Positions 7,630 to 15,828 of a DNA stretch of 24,160 bases are shown here, one piece after another; position 1 is the stretch's first letter; each line of letters opens with the position of its first letter. This DNA is from a virus, in the IMG/VR virus record IMGVR_UViG_3300009506_000186, positions 1-24,160 of that record, one strand, 5' to 3'. A program made the position numbers and the translations under genes. The notes beneath the pieces are model-generated. The model had not been told where the DNA came from, did not search any database, and saw only the letters and a program-made list of their open reading frames with translations.

Positions 7630-10001
7630 TAAAAATCCCCTTCAATTAAAATAGCGCCTATTTCCATCGGCAATGGTTCATTGCATTGAATATAGACCGT
7701 TGCCTCGTTATCTGATCCTTCATTAAATGGCATGTCTCTTGTCCATCCCGTAAATGGTTCTGTAGTGTCATCATAATCTATAGAATCAGTGTGAGATGAA
7801 TCAGAACCAAATAAGCCGCCCATAGAATTAACCAGAAAAATACTCGTATTTGCAATCCGTTTAATTACACCCTGAAGCGGTCCTTCTCTATCTGATATAA
7901 CAGCGTCTAAAGTTTCCATTTCAGGCGTATAAGGCAAACCCAAATGTATCTTTGAAGCTGCATCTTCCAGAGTTACCGATCCACTTGTTACGGTTAGGTC
8001 AGAAACCACAACACCGTCGGCAAGGCCGGAAAGACTCTCGCCTTCTAAATGATCCAGGCCAGAAATAGTGGACGTTTCGGCACCATCATAGGTAAGCCCG
8101 GAATCTATAAAAAAAGCATCTTCCAAAGAAGACCCCCAATTAAAAGGCTTCATTCTTTCAATATATTTTACAAGATCTCCGTTGATGGTCCTTTTAATAA
8201 TTGCCCACAATTCATCTTCTGATGTTCCTGGGATTACAGCAATAGATTCAAACTCACCATCAGCACTCGTATGTTTTGACCAACCAAGGACATCATGTTC
8301 TTTAAGATAAGTTAAGGCTAAAAGCACACCGTCTTCTCTTACACACCAAAGGATTTGATAGGGGTGTTGTTGATAGGCAATGGATTTGATTTTATAATCT
8401 TTAGTTAGATGCTCTGATAGTACAATCATGTCAGTACTGACATAGCGGTCACTTCCAAAGTCATATCTCATTTCACGTAAAATTTTGCCGTTTCTCTGAA
8501 CAAAAAAAATGGCATCCCCGATATTAACCGGCATGATTCTTTCACTACCCCAAGCCGAATCTCTTTTTGCAACGTGGTCTGAGGGGGTTAATGGTTCTGT
8601 ATCCGATGGTCCCGATAGCCACCATTCCTCTCCTCTGGTTCCTATAATTAATTTTCTGCCACCTGAAATCCAAAGGATGTCATTGACCTTCGTGGCGGCA
8701 AGAGTTAATTGTACTGACTCATCATCGCTTGCATCTGCTTCCGTAAAAGTTGTATAAAGAGATGTATCAGACGTATAAATTTTATCGGGATCGTTGGGGT
8801 TTCCACCAAATACAAGCCGGTCTTCATAGAAATCTATTGTCCGGGGATAATCCGCTGCCCCCCATTCATCCGGGGCATTTGTAAAAGAAACATCGGATAT
8901 CGCCCAATTATCATGGTCAGACCTAACTAGTTTTCTTGGCACAAAGTCTTCATGTACGATATACATCGTATCGGCAGATTGGACAAAATATAGGTCATCT
9001 AAAACATCCTGAGTGTAGGTTGTGGTAAGCTCATAAACTGTACCGCTGCTATCTCCAAAAGGATATTGAGCTACGGGAACAGAAAAACTACTTGTCCATC
9101 TTGCAATGCCTTTTGATACCCTGAATTCATCAATCCAACCTTTAATTGGTTGGGTTCCGGCTTCCGATCCGATAACAAACTCATCTGTAATATCTGGTAT
9201 TTCCGATATATCTGTTAGAGTTGCTACCGCAGTACCGTTAATGCATAAAGCCCAATCATTAGCATTTCCACCCCAACCGCGTATTATAGAAATATGATAC
9301 CAAACATCCTGTTGCGGACTCCAACCCTCATACTTTAATTGTATAGTCTGAATCGATGACGCAACGGCCCTTAATTCTAAGTAGTCTCCAGTATAGTCAT
9401 AGCGAAAATCCCAGTAGTCAGTCCCGCTGCCCTGTTTGAAAAACATCTTATCGCCATAGTTGCTATAAAACCGTACCCAAAAATCTATTGTAAAGACTCC
9501 TGTTGACATATACCAATCAGCATGATCGGCGATTGATAAGTAGTCATCACTGACACCAAAATAGCAACAGGAGGGACCAAATTTCTTTTGAGCTGTATTA
9601 ATTTTGACATTATTGTTTACCGTAACAGTATGATCCGTGTCGCCAGAATCCTCTATGTCGGTTGAGTTATCCGTACCATCAAAATGCAATAAAAGTTTTG
9701 TATAAGTGTCTACCGTCTGAATCTGCCCACCATTCCGGTAAAATCTAAAATATAAGTTCCCAGCTTCTATGATATAGGAATCCGTAGCTGAAAATTCAAA
9801 TGGGATTAACCTTACCCCTTGTTCGCTGTCTTTTACTTCTGCGATATATTCAAACCCGGGTCTTCTTGTAATCGGACCCTGGGCAAGTGGAAGAAAATTG
9901 GTAAGGGTTTTGCAGCCGTTTTTATATTTCTGCAATTCATACCGGCTATATAAGCGTGGCGTAAATTCCCCCGCGTTAAATGATTCTTTTAAAACTCTCA
10001 T
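7629..10001 (-). CDS. Tail nozzle protein (T7 gp12-like) with inserted LamG-like domain
   Basis: This 790-aa protein forms the lower part of the short tail. Residues 1-98 carry the usual opening of the family (ESFNAGEFTPRLYSR, KTLTNFLPLAQGPITRRPGF, LIPFEFSATDSYIIEAG). The second part resumes at about residue 320 with YELTTTYTQDVLDDLYFVQS and ADTMYIVH, which in homologues normally follows almost at once. Residues about 101-315 between them are an extra domain: LLLHFDGTDNST, FTIDFWVRF, WYHISIIRG and GWIDEFRVSKG are typical of LamG/concanavalin-like jelly rolls. The inserted domain probably projects from the tail and may bind glycans. Without it the protein would be about 575 residues. The ATG overlaps the adaptor stop (ATGA). 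Confidence 0.88.
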   Translation of the reverse strand: MRVLKESFNAGEFTPRLYSRYELQKYKNGCKTLTNFLPLAQGPITRRPGFEYIAEVKDSEQGVRLIPFEFSATDSYIIEAGNLYFRFYRNGGQIQTVDTYTKLLLHFDGTDNSTDIEDSGDTDHTVTVNNNVKINTAQKKFGPSCCYFGVSDDYLSIADHADWYMSTGVFTIDFWVRFYSNYGDKMFFKQGSGTDYWDFRYDYTGDYLELRAVASSIQTIQLKYEGWSPQQDVWYHISIIRGWGGNANDWALCINGTAVATLTDISEIPDITDEFVIGSEAGTQPIKGWIDEFRVSKGIARWTSSFSVPVAQYPFGDSSGTVYELTTTYTQDVLDDLYFVQSADTMYIVHEDFVPRKLVRSDHDNWAISDVSFTNAPDEWGAADYPRTIDFYEDRLVFGGNPNDPDKIYTSDTSLYTTFTEADASDDESVQLTLAATKVNDILWISGGRKLIIGTRGEEWWLSGPSDTEPLTPSDHVAKRDSAWGSERIMPVNIGDAIFFVQRNGKILREMRYDFGSDRYVSTDMIVLSEHLTKDYKIKSIAYQQHPYQILWCVREDGVLLALTYLKEHDVLGWSKHTSADGEFESIAVIPGTSEDELWAIIKRTINGDLVKYIERMKPFNWGSSLEDAFFIDSGLTYDGAETSTISGLDHLEGESLSGLADGVVVSDLTVTSGSVTLEDAASKIHLGLPYTPEMETLDAVISDREGPLQGVIKRIANTSIFLVNSMGGLFGSDSSHTDSIDYDDTTEPFTGWTRDMPFNEGSDNEATVYIQCNEPLPMEIGAILIEGDF

Positions 10002-10900
10002 TGACTAATTCCAGAATCGGTAATCCACGAATCTTTAGTGTCTACGGATTTTTTGGTTTCCCTATAATCTGCCACCTGCCCCTGAGATAGATATAATTGA
10101 TAAAATCCAAGCATCTTATCAATATCGGTTGCTTTTTTCTTTAATGGTATTACGAGCTTTGCCGCCAGAGCAGCAGAAAAAGCATTGATAAATCTTGAAT
10201 TATAAAGATCCGGGTCCGTAACCTGACTCGAATAAATCAAAACGGCATCTGCTACCGTAGTCAAAATTCTCTGGTTTGGAGACACCCCTATAGTAATAAA
10301 ATCAGGACCGGGGCCGTCTGTACCATCATCAATCCTTATAGGTTTTAGACAATCTGAGGGAACGTCATAGGTATAACCGTTTGCATATTTAGTCGCCACT
10401 TCTTTACGAATACATGATCCGCCGGATACATATGCAGTATATTTACTTCCGTCTACACCCGTAAGGCTAAAAGAACCACCATCAACTTTCGTAATGTCAA
10501 ATACTTTTCCATTTACTTCTGTCATTCCGACAACATCATAAATATAGATTAAATTACCAGTGGCATAAGGATGGCTTGCAACCGAAACAACCGGCGGGGC
10601 CGCTTGTGTAATAGCCGTAATAGTTAAAATATCGTTGCTAGCACCGTCATTGGGATAAATCCCGAAATCGTCTGTATAATCAAGCAGCATGTGTTTTTCG
10701 GAAAAATTCCAATGATGCGCCTCTAAAACCTGATCTCTAACATATGGATAGAAAGTTGCACAAAGCTTTGCCGTTTTAGTGCTTTCTGCGTCAAGTTGTG
10801 CTTGGGTTATTATTGTCTCGCCAAGCATCTGTAGGGCAAGATTGCAAATAGTCAAACTTGTTGATTCCGACGAACTTTCGTCAAGTAAAATTATCGGCAT
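9998..10900 (-). CDS. Tail adaptor/gatekeeper (T7 gp11-like) with inserted FCCH-like domain
   Basis: This 300-aa protein joins the portal to the nozzle. The N-terminal part (LTICNLALQMLGETIITQAQ, then AKLCATFYPYVRDQVLEAHH and WNFSEKHMLL) is characteristic of T7-type tubular protein A. The family normally continues quickly into a (Y/F)-x-Y-x-(L/V)-PSDCL segment, found here at about 176-184. Residues about 92-166 form an extra domain with ITAITQAAPPVVSVASHPYA, a GMTEVNGKVFDI segment and SGG near its end. That pattern is widespread in phage proteins and resembles the FCCH domain first defined in ubiquitin-activating enzyme E1. It is almost certainly a decoration of the tail with no ubiquitin link. 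The gene is followed by the nozzle gene with a 4-bp overlap. Its start is 11 bp after the fibre gene stop, with AGGA upstream. Confidence 0.87.
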   Translation of the reverse strand: MPIILLDESSSESTSLTICNLALQMLGETIITQAQLDAESTKTAKLCATFYPYVRDQVLEAHHWNFSEKHMLLDYTDDFGIYPNDGASNDILTITAITQAAPPVVSVASHPYATGNLIYIYDVVGMTEVNGKVFDITKVDGGSFSLTGVDGSKYTAYVSGGSCIRKEVATKYANGYTYDVPSDCLKPIRIDDGTDGPGPDFITIGVSPNQRILTTVADAVLIYSSQVTDPDLYNSRFINAFSAALAAKLVIPLKKKATDIDKMLGFYQLYLSQGQVADYRETKKSVDTKDSWITDSGISQ

Positions 10901-10910
10901 AAATAAAATC

Positions 10911-12836
10911 CTAAGACGCTATGGTTCCAAAACTCTTCCACGTTCCCGAAGTACCGGCGGTTATGCAAACCCAACCGACATTTCCAGAAGCATCGGCAAC
11001 CGTATTCCAACAAATATCTCCACGCCCCCACGTGCCGCTTGATGGCGCAGCTTCACCGTAAACGTGTTTTAATTTCCCAACCATTGTAAAGGTAGTAAAT
11101 TGAGTATAGTACACTACGCCAATATTATTAGCTACCAATCCGCCAGCACCAAGATAAATATTATAAGTTGGTCCTGTAGATAGACATTGATTATCAGTAA
11201 TTATACATGAGTTGTCCGAATCAGAACTTAAAATAATATCGTAAGTTGCAAACCCTATAAACCCATTTCCGCTTATAATTATGTTTTTAGCCTCATCCCC
11301 AAGGGTTTCAACGCCCTGAGTACATGATTGACCGGAATAGACTATAAATTTATTATTAGTAATTTTGTGGCCTATCTGTTGAGTGCTTGCCGTACCCCTG
11401 TCGATAGTAACCCCAGACGTAGCCGTACCATTCATAGCAAAATAGTTACCATTGATAATCCAATCTATACTTGGACCGCTTGTTCCATCAGATATATAAA
11501 TTCCATATTTGTAATTATAATCAATAATACAGTTTTGAATTAAAACATGGCTGGCAGATAATCCGTACACCCCATATTCCGCCCCATAAATTAAGGTGTT
11601 ATTTATCATACAACTTTCAGCAGAATTATTGGTGTCATTAAAAGATATTCCCATAGCGCCAGTAGCGCCATCGTCCAGAATAAACGAACAATTAGAAATT
11701 GAGTTATTGACAGATTCTCCAAGAATAAGAATACCAACATGACCATAAGCGCTTGAAACATTATCAAACACGCTTGACCAGCACCAATTAGCTTCTATAG
11801 CAGTCGCAAAACCATCTATATAAATATCTCTTAATATGATATTAAATGGGCGTGTCCCTGTAACCCCGGCTATGTCAATACCTATATATGCATTTGGGGT
11901 TGAGGTATATCTGGTAGATTGGGCTATTTCAAAATTAGATAAGGTGACATTGCTTGTCTGATTAATTAAAATCGCACTGCAATCGTCGCATATTATTCTG
12001 TTATAATAATCCCCGGTGCCTGAAATTGTTAAACCATGAAAAGCAATGGACAATTGTGTATCAATTAGGTATGAACCATTTAATTCAATCTTGGCCCCAT
12101 ATGATACAGAGGCAAGAGAAGTTAAACAGGATTGAAGGGCGTCTGCCGTTACATCCCCATTGGTACCGTCGTTATATGCCCCCCACCATTCAGGATAGAC
12201 AGTACCGCCATCAGTAAATAAAACCGGGTTAGTATAATTGTTAGATACATCAAATATCTGCTGGTCTTGATTAGCAGTAATATGGCCTGGGGAATAGACA
12301 GTAAGGCTTATAGAAGCATCAGGAATAATTATAGCTCCGGGTTCAAATCTTAAATAAATATTTGCTGTAATAGTTTCGGAAGTCGAAAGAACATAGTTCG
12401 TTTGGGCATCCCTATCTACATTAGTAAATACTAAAATCCCCTTATTGGTAGAACCAATCGAATCAACCAAATCCTTTATGGTTCTATCCCCCGTGGTCGT
12501 TGCCGCACCCTGGTCTGTAGCGGTTGGATCAATATAATAGACCCCCGGAGGCATAGGAATAATAGAGATATAATCCCATGTTTCCGGCCCATACCCACTG
12601 ACAGATACAGTATATTTGAATCGTTGCGCCGGGGAATAATCGCTATCATCTATATAAAATGAAAACGTTCCGTCGCTTTCTGAGGCAATCGCACTATCAG
12701 CATCGGCAGAACCACCACTAACAGCAGTATAAATAGTTGCCTTTGTGGTCGTTCCGGCAAGGTAAACAGTTATAACCGCCCCTTCAACCGCGTTGCCCCT
12801 TCCGTCCTGGACTACGTTCTGGTAAATGTATCTCAT
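10911..12836 (-). CDS. Tail fiber / tailspike-like protein with right-handed beta-helix
   Basis: This 641-aa protein has an N-terminal beta domain (about 1-95) with DGRGNAVEGAVITVYLAGT and SDGTFSFYIDDSDY, similar to the carboxypeptidase-regulatory/Ig-like fold. The motif VYPEWWGAYNDG (about 213-224) is typical of the entry to pectate-lyase-type beta helices in phage tailspikes. Residues about 245-585 are repeating short strands rich in Asn, Ile and Ser (NVTLSNFEI, NSISNCSFI, HVLIQNCIID), as expected for helix coils. The last 45 residues (PSSGTWGRGDICWN, GWVCITAGTSGTWKSFG) match a small C-terminal domain shared by many tail proteins. It probably binds, and may cleave, a surface polysaccharide, but no catalytic residues can be assigned. 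The gene starts within the stop of the previous gene (ATGA) and precedes the tail-tube genes. Confidence 0.85.
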   Translation of the reverse strand: MRYIYQNVVQDGRGNAVEGAVITVYLAGTTTKATIYTAVSGGSADADSAIASESDGTFSFYIDDSDYSPAQRFKYTVSVSGYGPETWDYISIIPMPPGVYYIDPTATDQGAATTTGDRTIKDLVDSIGSTNKGILVFTNVDRDAQTNYVLSTSETITANIYLRFEPGAIIIPDASISLTVYSPGHITANQDQQIFDVSNNYTNPVLFTDGGTVYPEWWGAYNDGTNGDVTADALQSCLTSLASVSYGAKIELNGSYLIDTQLSIAFHGLTISGTGDYYNRIICDDCSAILINQTSNVTLSNFEIAQSTRYTSTPNAYIGIDIAGVTGTRPFNIILRDIYIDGFATAIEANWCWSSVFDNVSSAYGHVGILILGESVNNSISNCSFILDDGATGAMGISFNDTNNSAESCMINNTLIYGAEYGVYGLSASHVLIQNCIIDYNYKYGIYISDGTSGPSIDWIINGNYFAMNGTATSGVTIDRGTASTQQIGHKITNNKFIVYSGQSCTQGVETLGDEAKNIIISGNGFIGFATYDIILSSDSDNSCIITDNQCLSTGPTYNIYLGAGGLVANNIGVVYYTQFTTFTMVGKLKHVYGEAAPSSGTWGRGDICWNTVADASGNVGWVCITAGTSGTWKSFGTIAS

Positions 12837-13180
12837 TCGATCTTCTTGGGTCTTCCAATGGTTTTCTTTTCAGTCGGATTGGTAAGTTCATCTTTTAATT
12901 CAGCGATCTCCATATCTCTTAGCTTGCTCCACATCTGCTTTCTGTTCCATGTTTGAGGCACACGAAAATTGAACTTATCTTTTAAAATCCGTTTAATCTC
13001 AACATTCGGTCTAGGATCGGACCCGGCATCAACTGTGGTTTCTTCCGGGGTCTCTTCTCCCTCTTTCTTAAAGTACTTTCCAGGTGGGTCTTCCCCTTCG
13101 TATATTTCTCCAGGCTTCCACAGATTCTCTTTCCAATAGCACTCTTTCCAACAGATTGCTCTATACGGAAATTTTTTCAT
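12833..13180 (-). CDS. Small charged phage protein, function unknown
   Basis: This 115-aa protein has an N-terminal segment YRAICWKECYWKENLWKPGE with two Cys and several Trp/Tyr, an acidic Pro/Glu-rich linker (about 28-60), and a basic C-terminus ending in GRPKK, which resembles an AT-hook core. Openings of the type CWKECYW..LW.PGE..EG occur in small phage proteins encoded near head or tail genes, but I know no function. AAGGGGGAAAA precedes the ATG at 13180, which overlaps the glycosyltransferase stop (ATGA). Its own stop overlaps the fibre start in the same way. It may belong with the fibre, since the two are coupled, or be the last member of the accessory cassette. Confidence 0.7.
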   Translation of the reverse strand: MKKFPYRAICWKECYWKENLWKPGEIYEGEDPPGKYFKKEGEETPEETTVDAGSDPRPNVEIKRILKDKFNFRVPQTWNRKQMWSKLRDMEIAELKDELTNPTEKKTIGRPKKIE

Positions 13181-14244
13181 TTTTCCCCCTTCAGCTTTTG
13201 GTATAACTCGATATATTTTTTTACATATACAGCCCGATTAAAATTAGCAAAGGCGTATTCTTTAGTTGCTTGCCTTAAATTTTTTGTATTATCGTTAAGA
13301 TCGATCCAGCATTTTTCTATCTGTTCCGCTATTGAACTAAGATCAAAAGGCTTTGCATGGTAGGGCGTGTAATCCCCATTATAAGAAACAACCGGCACCC
13401 CTGCAGCCATCATTTCCATGTGTACCCTTGACATTATTCCTGAGTAGTTAGAATTAAACCCAATATCTGCACCCTTAATAAAAGGATCTACCGTATTGCT
13501 TCGCATCTGAAAATTTTCAATGCAATTAAGCAAAAGATGCATTCTTTTAGACCGGCAAAGAATATTCCTAAAAAATTCTATGTCTATTACCGGCAGCGCA
13601 AAAACATTTAGTTTAGCCGTAGGTATTTTTGCTATAATCTTTGGCATGGAAAAGATTATATGCAGTGGTAGCTTTTCTATCCTGGGATAGTCGCAACTTA
13701 TAATCGCCGGCCTATTCTGATATTTCCATGCAAAGCCGTTCTCGTATCTTTCAAGGTCAATCGAGTTAGGTATATAGACAAGCCTGCTGTTTTCATCGAA
13801 TAGAACAGAAATATCGTATTCATGCTGATTTAAAACCACACAAGCATCATAATCCCAGATAGCGTTTATATGCGTTACTGTAAATGCTGGCTCCTGAATA
13901 TTTTTTATCATAAAAGCAAATTCTTTTAAGAGCATGTTTTCAACCGGCCCATGCATGATTGAAACAAGAATGTGCTTTTTTCTATTTTCTTCTTTCTTGA
14001 TATATTCAAAAAGTGGGGGGGGTAGCCCGGAATGGATAACCCAAATATCAGCATCATAGGCTTTATTCCAAAGTGAAGAAGTCAACCAATCATCAGTGAT
14101 ATCATGGTTCTTTGGATTTACGGCGTCTATTAGATTAGAATCCAATCCCTCCCGGCGCTCGTACTTAATCTGGTCTTTAGTCGATTCATACATGCCAGAC
14201 TTGCCGGGAGCCATAGGAGTAAAATGTATTACCCGCATTGGCAC
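13177..14244 (-). CDS. GT4-like glycosyltransferase
   Basis: This 355-aa protein has a GT-B layout. The N-terminal half begins MRVIHFTPMAPGKSGMYEST, where the GKSGMY loop replaces the usual glycine-rich GG-x-x loop. Then come SIMHGPVEN and VVLNQHEYD. VYIPNSIDLERYE (about 156-168) is the typical hinge between domains. The C-terminal half has SGIMSRVHMEMMAAGVPVVS (about 268-287), which is the GT4 nucleotide-sugar motif with E277 in the expected E-x-x-A-x-G-x-P-V-V context. It likely transfers a sugar from a nucleotide donor, either to a virion protein or to a host surface glycan. The longest frame starts at GTG 14244; the ATG two codons later (14238) gives the more normal start MRVIHF, and neither has a strong SD. 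It overlaps the methyltransferase gene by up to 16 bp. The DNA is visibly AT-rich compared with the head genes. Confidence 0.85.
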   Translation of the reverse strand: MPMRVIHFTPMAPGKSGMYESTKDQIKYERREGLDSNLIDAVNPKNHDITDDWLTSSLWNKAYDADIWVIHSGLPPPLFEYIKKEENRKKHILVSIMHGPVENMLLKEFAFMIKNIQEPAFTVTHINAIWDYDACVVLNQHEYDISVLFDENSRLVYIPNSIDLERYENGFAWKYQNRPAIISCDYPRIEKLPLHIIFSMPKIIAKIPTAKLNVFALPVIDIEFFRNILCRSKRMHLLLNCIENFQMRSNTVDPFIKGADIGFNSNYSGIMSRVHMEMMAAGVPVVSYNGDYTPYHAKPFDLSSIAEQIEKCWIDLNDNTKNLRQATKEYAFANFNRAVYVKKYIELYQKLKGEK

Positions 14245-14783
14245 ATGCCTATGATTGGGTTATCATAATTAGATTCAATCGGCATCATGTTAAAATCAAG
14301 CAAATCAACTATTGGAAAAATTTTATTCAACAAATCTCTTAATTCTTGCGGTCTATATTCTCTGATATGATATTCGCTTTTGCGGTAACGGCTTAACTTA
14401 TTGGGGGTTGATAAAAATAATGTCCCTGTATCTTTTAAAACATTCTTGCACTTTTCAATCATACCGCGATCATCCCTGATATGTTCGATAACATCTATCA
14501 TCGTGATAAAGTCAAATTTGTTCCCGATTGTTATTATGTCATCGATAGACGAATTAAAAAATTTAATCTTATGATTGTTAAAACATCTTTGTGCAAACTT
14601 TATGGCGTTTAAATCCAAATCGATTCCGGTTATATGAATAGCACTTCTTGTAAATAAATGAGTCCCAAAGCCAGTTCCGCAACCAACATCTAAAACACTC
14701 CCGCTTATTACCTCAGATATCTTTTCATAGATATCAAATTGTGGCGACAACATATATTGAAGGCGGTTCCAAAGTCCGTACAT
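14229..14783 (-). CDS. Class I SAM-dependent methyltransferase
   Basis: This 184-aa protein has the standard Rossmann methyltransferase motifs. Motif I is VLDVGCGTGFGTHLF (about 30-44). The acidic residue that binds the SAM ribose is in GIDLD (about 53-57). FDFITMIDVIEHI (about 90-102) is the post-II/IV segment typical of the Methyltransf_11/23 group, and TLFLSTPNK (about 121-129) follows. Members of this group methylate small molecules, sugars or proteins; DNA-methylase catalytic motifs such as NPPY or PC are absent. It starts in the stop of the previous gene (TAATG at 14785-14781) and overlaps the glycosyltransferase, so the two are made together. A shared role in building or capping a modified glycan is a reasonable inference. 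The protein is short for the family, and its C-terminal cap ends GMCQCG. Confidence 0.87.
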   Translation of the reverse strand: MYGLWNRLQYMLSPQFDIYEKISEVISGSVLDVGCGTGFGTHLFTRSAIHITGIDLDLNAIKFAQRCFNNHKIKFFNSSIDDIITIGNKFDFITMIDVIEHIRDDRGMIEKCKNVLKDTGTLFLSTPNKLSRYRKSEYHIREYRPQELRDLLNKIFPIVDLLDFNMMPIESNYDNPIIGMCQCG

Positions 14784-15538
14784 TATTCACCATGATAGGT
14801 TATCGGAGGCGGGAAAAAGGGTTCTCCGTTATTATAAAGCAAAACCGTCTTGTCACCCCTCCCCCATGCAAACATCATCCACGACTGAACCACATGCTGC
14901 CGGATAAATTCAGGTTGCTTGTAGGCATCCTGTTGGATCTCTACATTGTCCCAGAACCACTTTTCGAGTTCCAACGCCCCCGGAGGTTGCTCATATTTAT
15001 CAGAAGGCCCAAACATCAACTCAAACTCTGTGCAGTACCTTTTTAAGATAACATTGACATCGGGGCTTAAGTTATCGTCAATTAGCTTTCTGACGGTCTT
15101 GTATCTTTGTTTTCCAACTTCAAGACCGTGACAATAAAAGTATCCCCCGTAATTTCTATTAACAAAATCTCTTTTTTCTATTCCGCACTTGCACCAGAAG
15201 GTAGGATTTTCAATAGCAACCTTTTCCTCAAGTTCCCACAAAACCATCAGCTCGTGAAAAGACCTTGGCATTATCACAACTTTATAACACTCAAGGCATC
15301 GTTGTGGAATAAACCCGAATCCCTTAACTATGAGCTGATATTCATTACAAAACATATTTTTGTTCGGATTTACATATATCCAGACAGCCTCAGTACTTAA
15401 CGCCGGAGTCTTATGAATCTTCTGGCTTTCAACAGAAACAAATCTTCCCCCGGTGTTTATAAACCCAACATTTTCCATCCGGGGAATAAGGTTCTTAAAA
15501 TCAAGTTCCTTATAAAGATTTGGGTTATTCGCCCACAT
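14783..15538 (-). CDS. Cys-containing phage protein of unknown function
   Basis: This 251-aa protein has several metal-site-like features: C81-x-x-C84 in FIPQRCLECYKVV, C116-K-C118-G, and C136-H137 in GGYFYCHGLEVGKQRY. Single Cys residues are at 64, 91-region-free segments excepted, and at 169 (RYCTEFELMFG). The central block from about 75 to 175 looks like a conserved domain, and the N- and C-termini are less distinctive. I have an impression of similar proteins beside phage methyltransferases and glycosyltransferases but know no assigned function. It is preceded by GAGGGGAAAGGCA, a strong ribosome-binding site. Its stop overlaps the methyltransferase start by 1 bp. Position suggests it belongs to the modification cassette, perhaps as a zinc-stabilised enzyme or adaptor. 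Confidence 0.75.
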   Translation of the reverse strand: MWANNPNLYKELDFKNLIPRMENVGFINTGGRFVSVESQKIHKTPALSTEAVWIYVNPNKNMFCNEYQLIVKGFGFIPQRCLECYKVVIMPRSFHELMVLWELEEKVAIENPTFWCKCGIEKRDFVNRNYGGYFYCHGLEVGKQRYKTVRKLIDDNLSPDVNVILKRYCTEFELMFGPSDKYEQPPGALELEKWFWDNVEIQQDAYKQPEFIRQHVVQSWMMFAWGRGDKTVLLYNNGEPFFPPPITYHGE

Positions 15539-15556
15539 TGCCTTTCCCCTCTTTAG

Positions 15557-15784
15557 TTATCCGGCTGTAACGGTTAATGTAAAGGTATCAGATGCAGCAA
15601 TCACAGTGTCCTTATTTACATAGATAACTCCGCCTTGAATCTCAGAACTAGCAGACACCACAAAACGCATTACCTGTTGGCCCTTGTTTACATCAGTCAA
15701 AGGGTTTCTCAAGGCGGTAGTGGTTTTATCGCTTCCTTTACGAGAATCACCAACACCGTAAACAGTTGAAGTATAATCGGTCAT
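15557..15784 (-). CDS. Small head-region protein, function unknown
   Basis: This 75-aa protein is rich in Thr, Val, Ser and Asp and is probably beta-structured (VMRFVVSASSEIQGGVIYVN, DTFTLTVTAG). It has no signal peptide or membrane segment. It lies after the cement protein, separated by 44 bp that hold a GC-rich hairpin. The ATG at 15784 is placed 5 bp from AAAGGAG, an excellent ribosome-binding site, so it is probably well expressed. Good translation signals and the position just after the capsid genes suggest a minor head or decoration protein. No homologous family is recognised. Confidence 0.7.
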   Translation of the reverse strand: MTDYTSTVYGVGDSRKGSDKTTTALRNPLTDVNKGQQVMRFVVSASSEIQGGVIYVNKDTVIAASDTFTLTVTAG

Positions 15785-15802
15785 TTTTGCTCCTTTAAAG
15801 AA

Positions 15803-15820
15803 GGGGCGGTTTCCCGCCCC
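15803..15820 (-). terminator. GC-rich hairpin with GAAA loop, terminator-like
   Basis: On the minus strand GGGGCGG-GAAA-CCGCCCC is a perfect 7-bp stem closed by a GNRA tetraloop, followed by TTCTTT. It sits between the stop of the cement protein gene (15829) and the strong RBS of the 75-aa gene. The U-tract is short and interrupted, so it may be a partial terminator that lowers downstream expression, or an mRNA 3'-end stabiliser for the capsid transcripts. Confidence 0.55.
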
Positions 15821-15828
15821 AAAAATAA

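Noticed and set aside
14741-15046. 101-aa plus-strand ORF across the Cys-protein/methyltransferase junction
   Set aside because: Antisense to two well-supported genes, with no translation signals or recognisable motifs.
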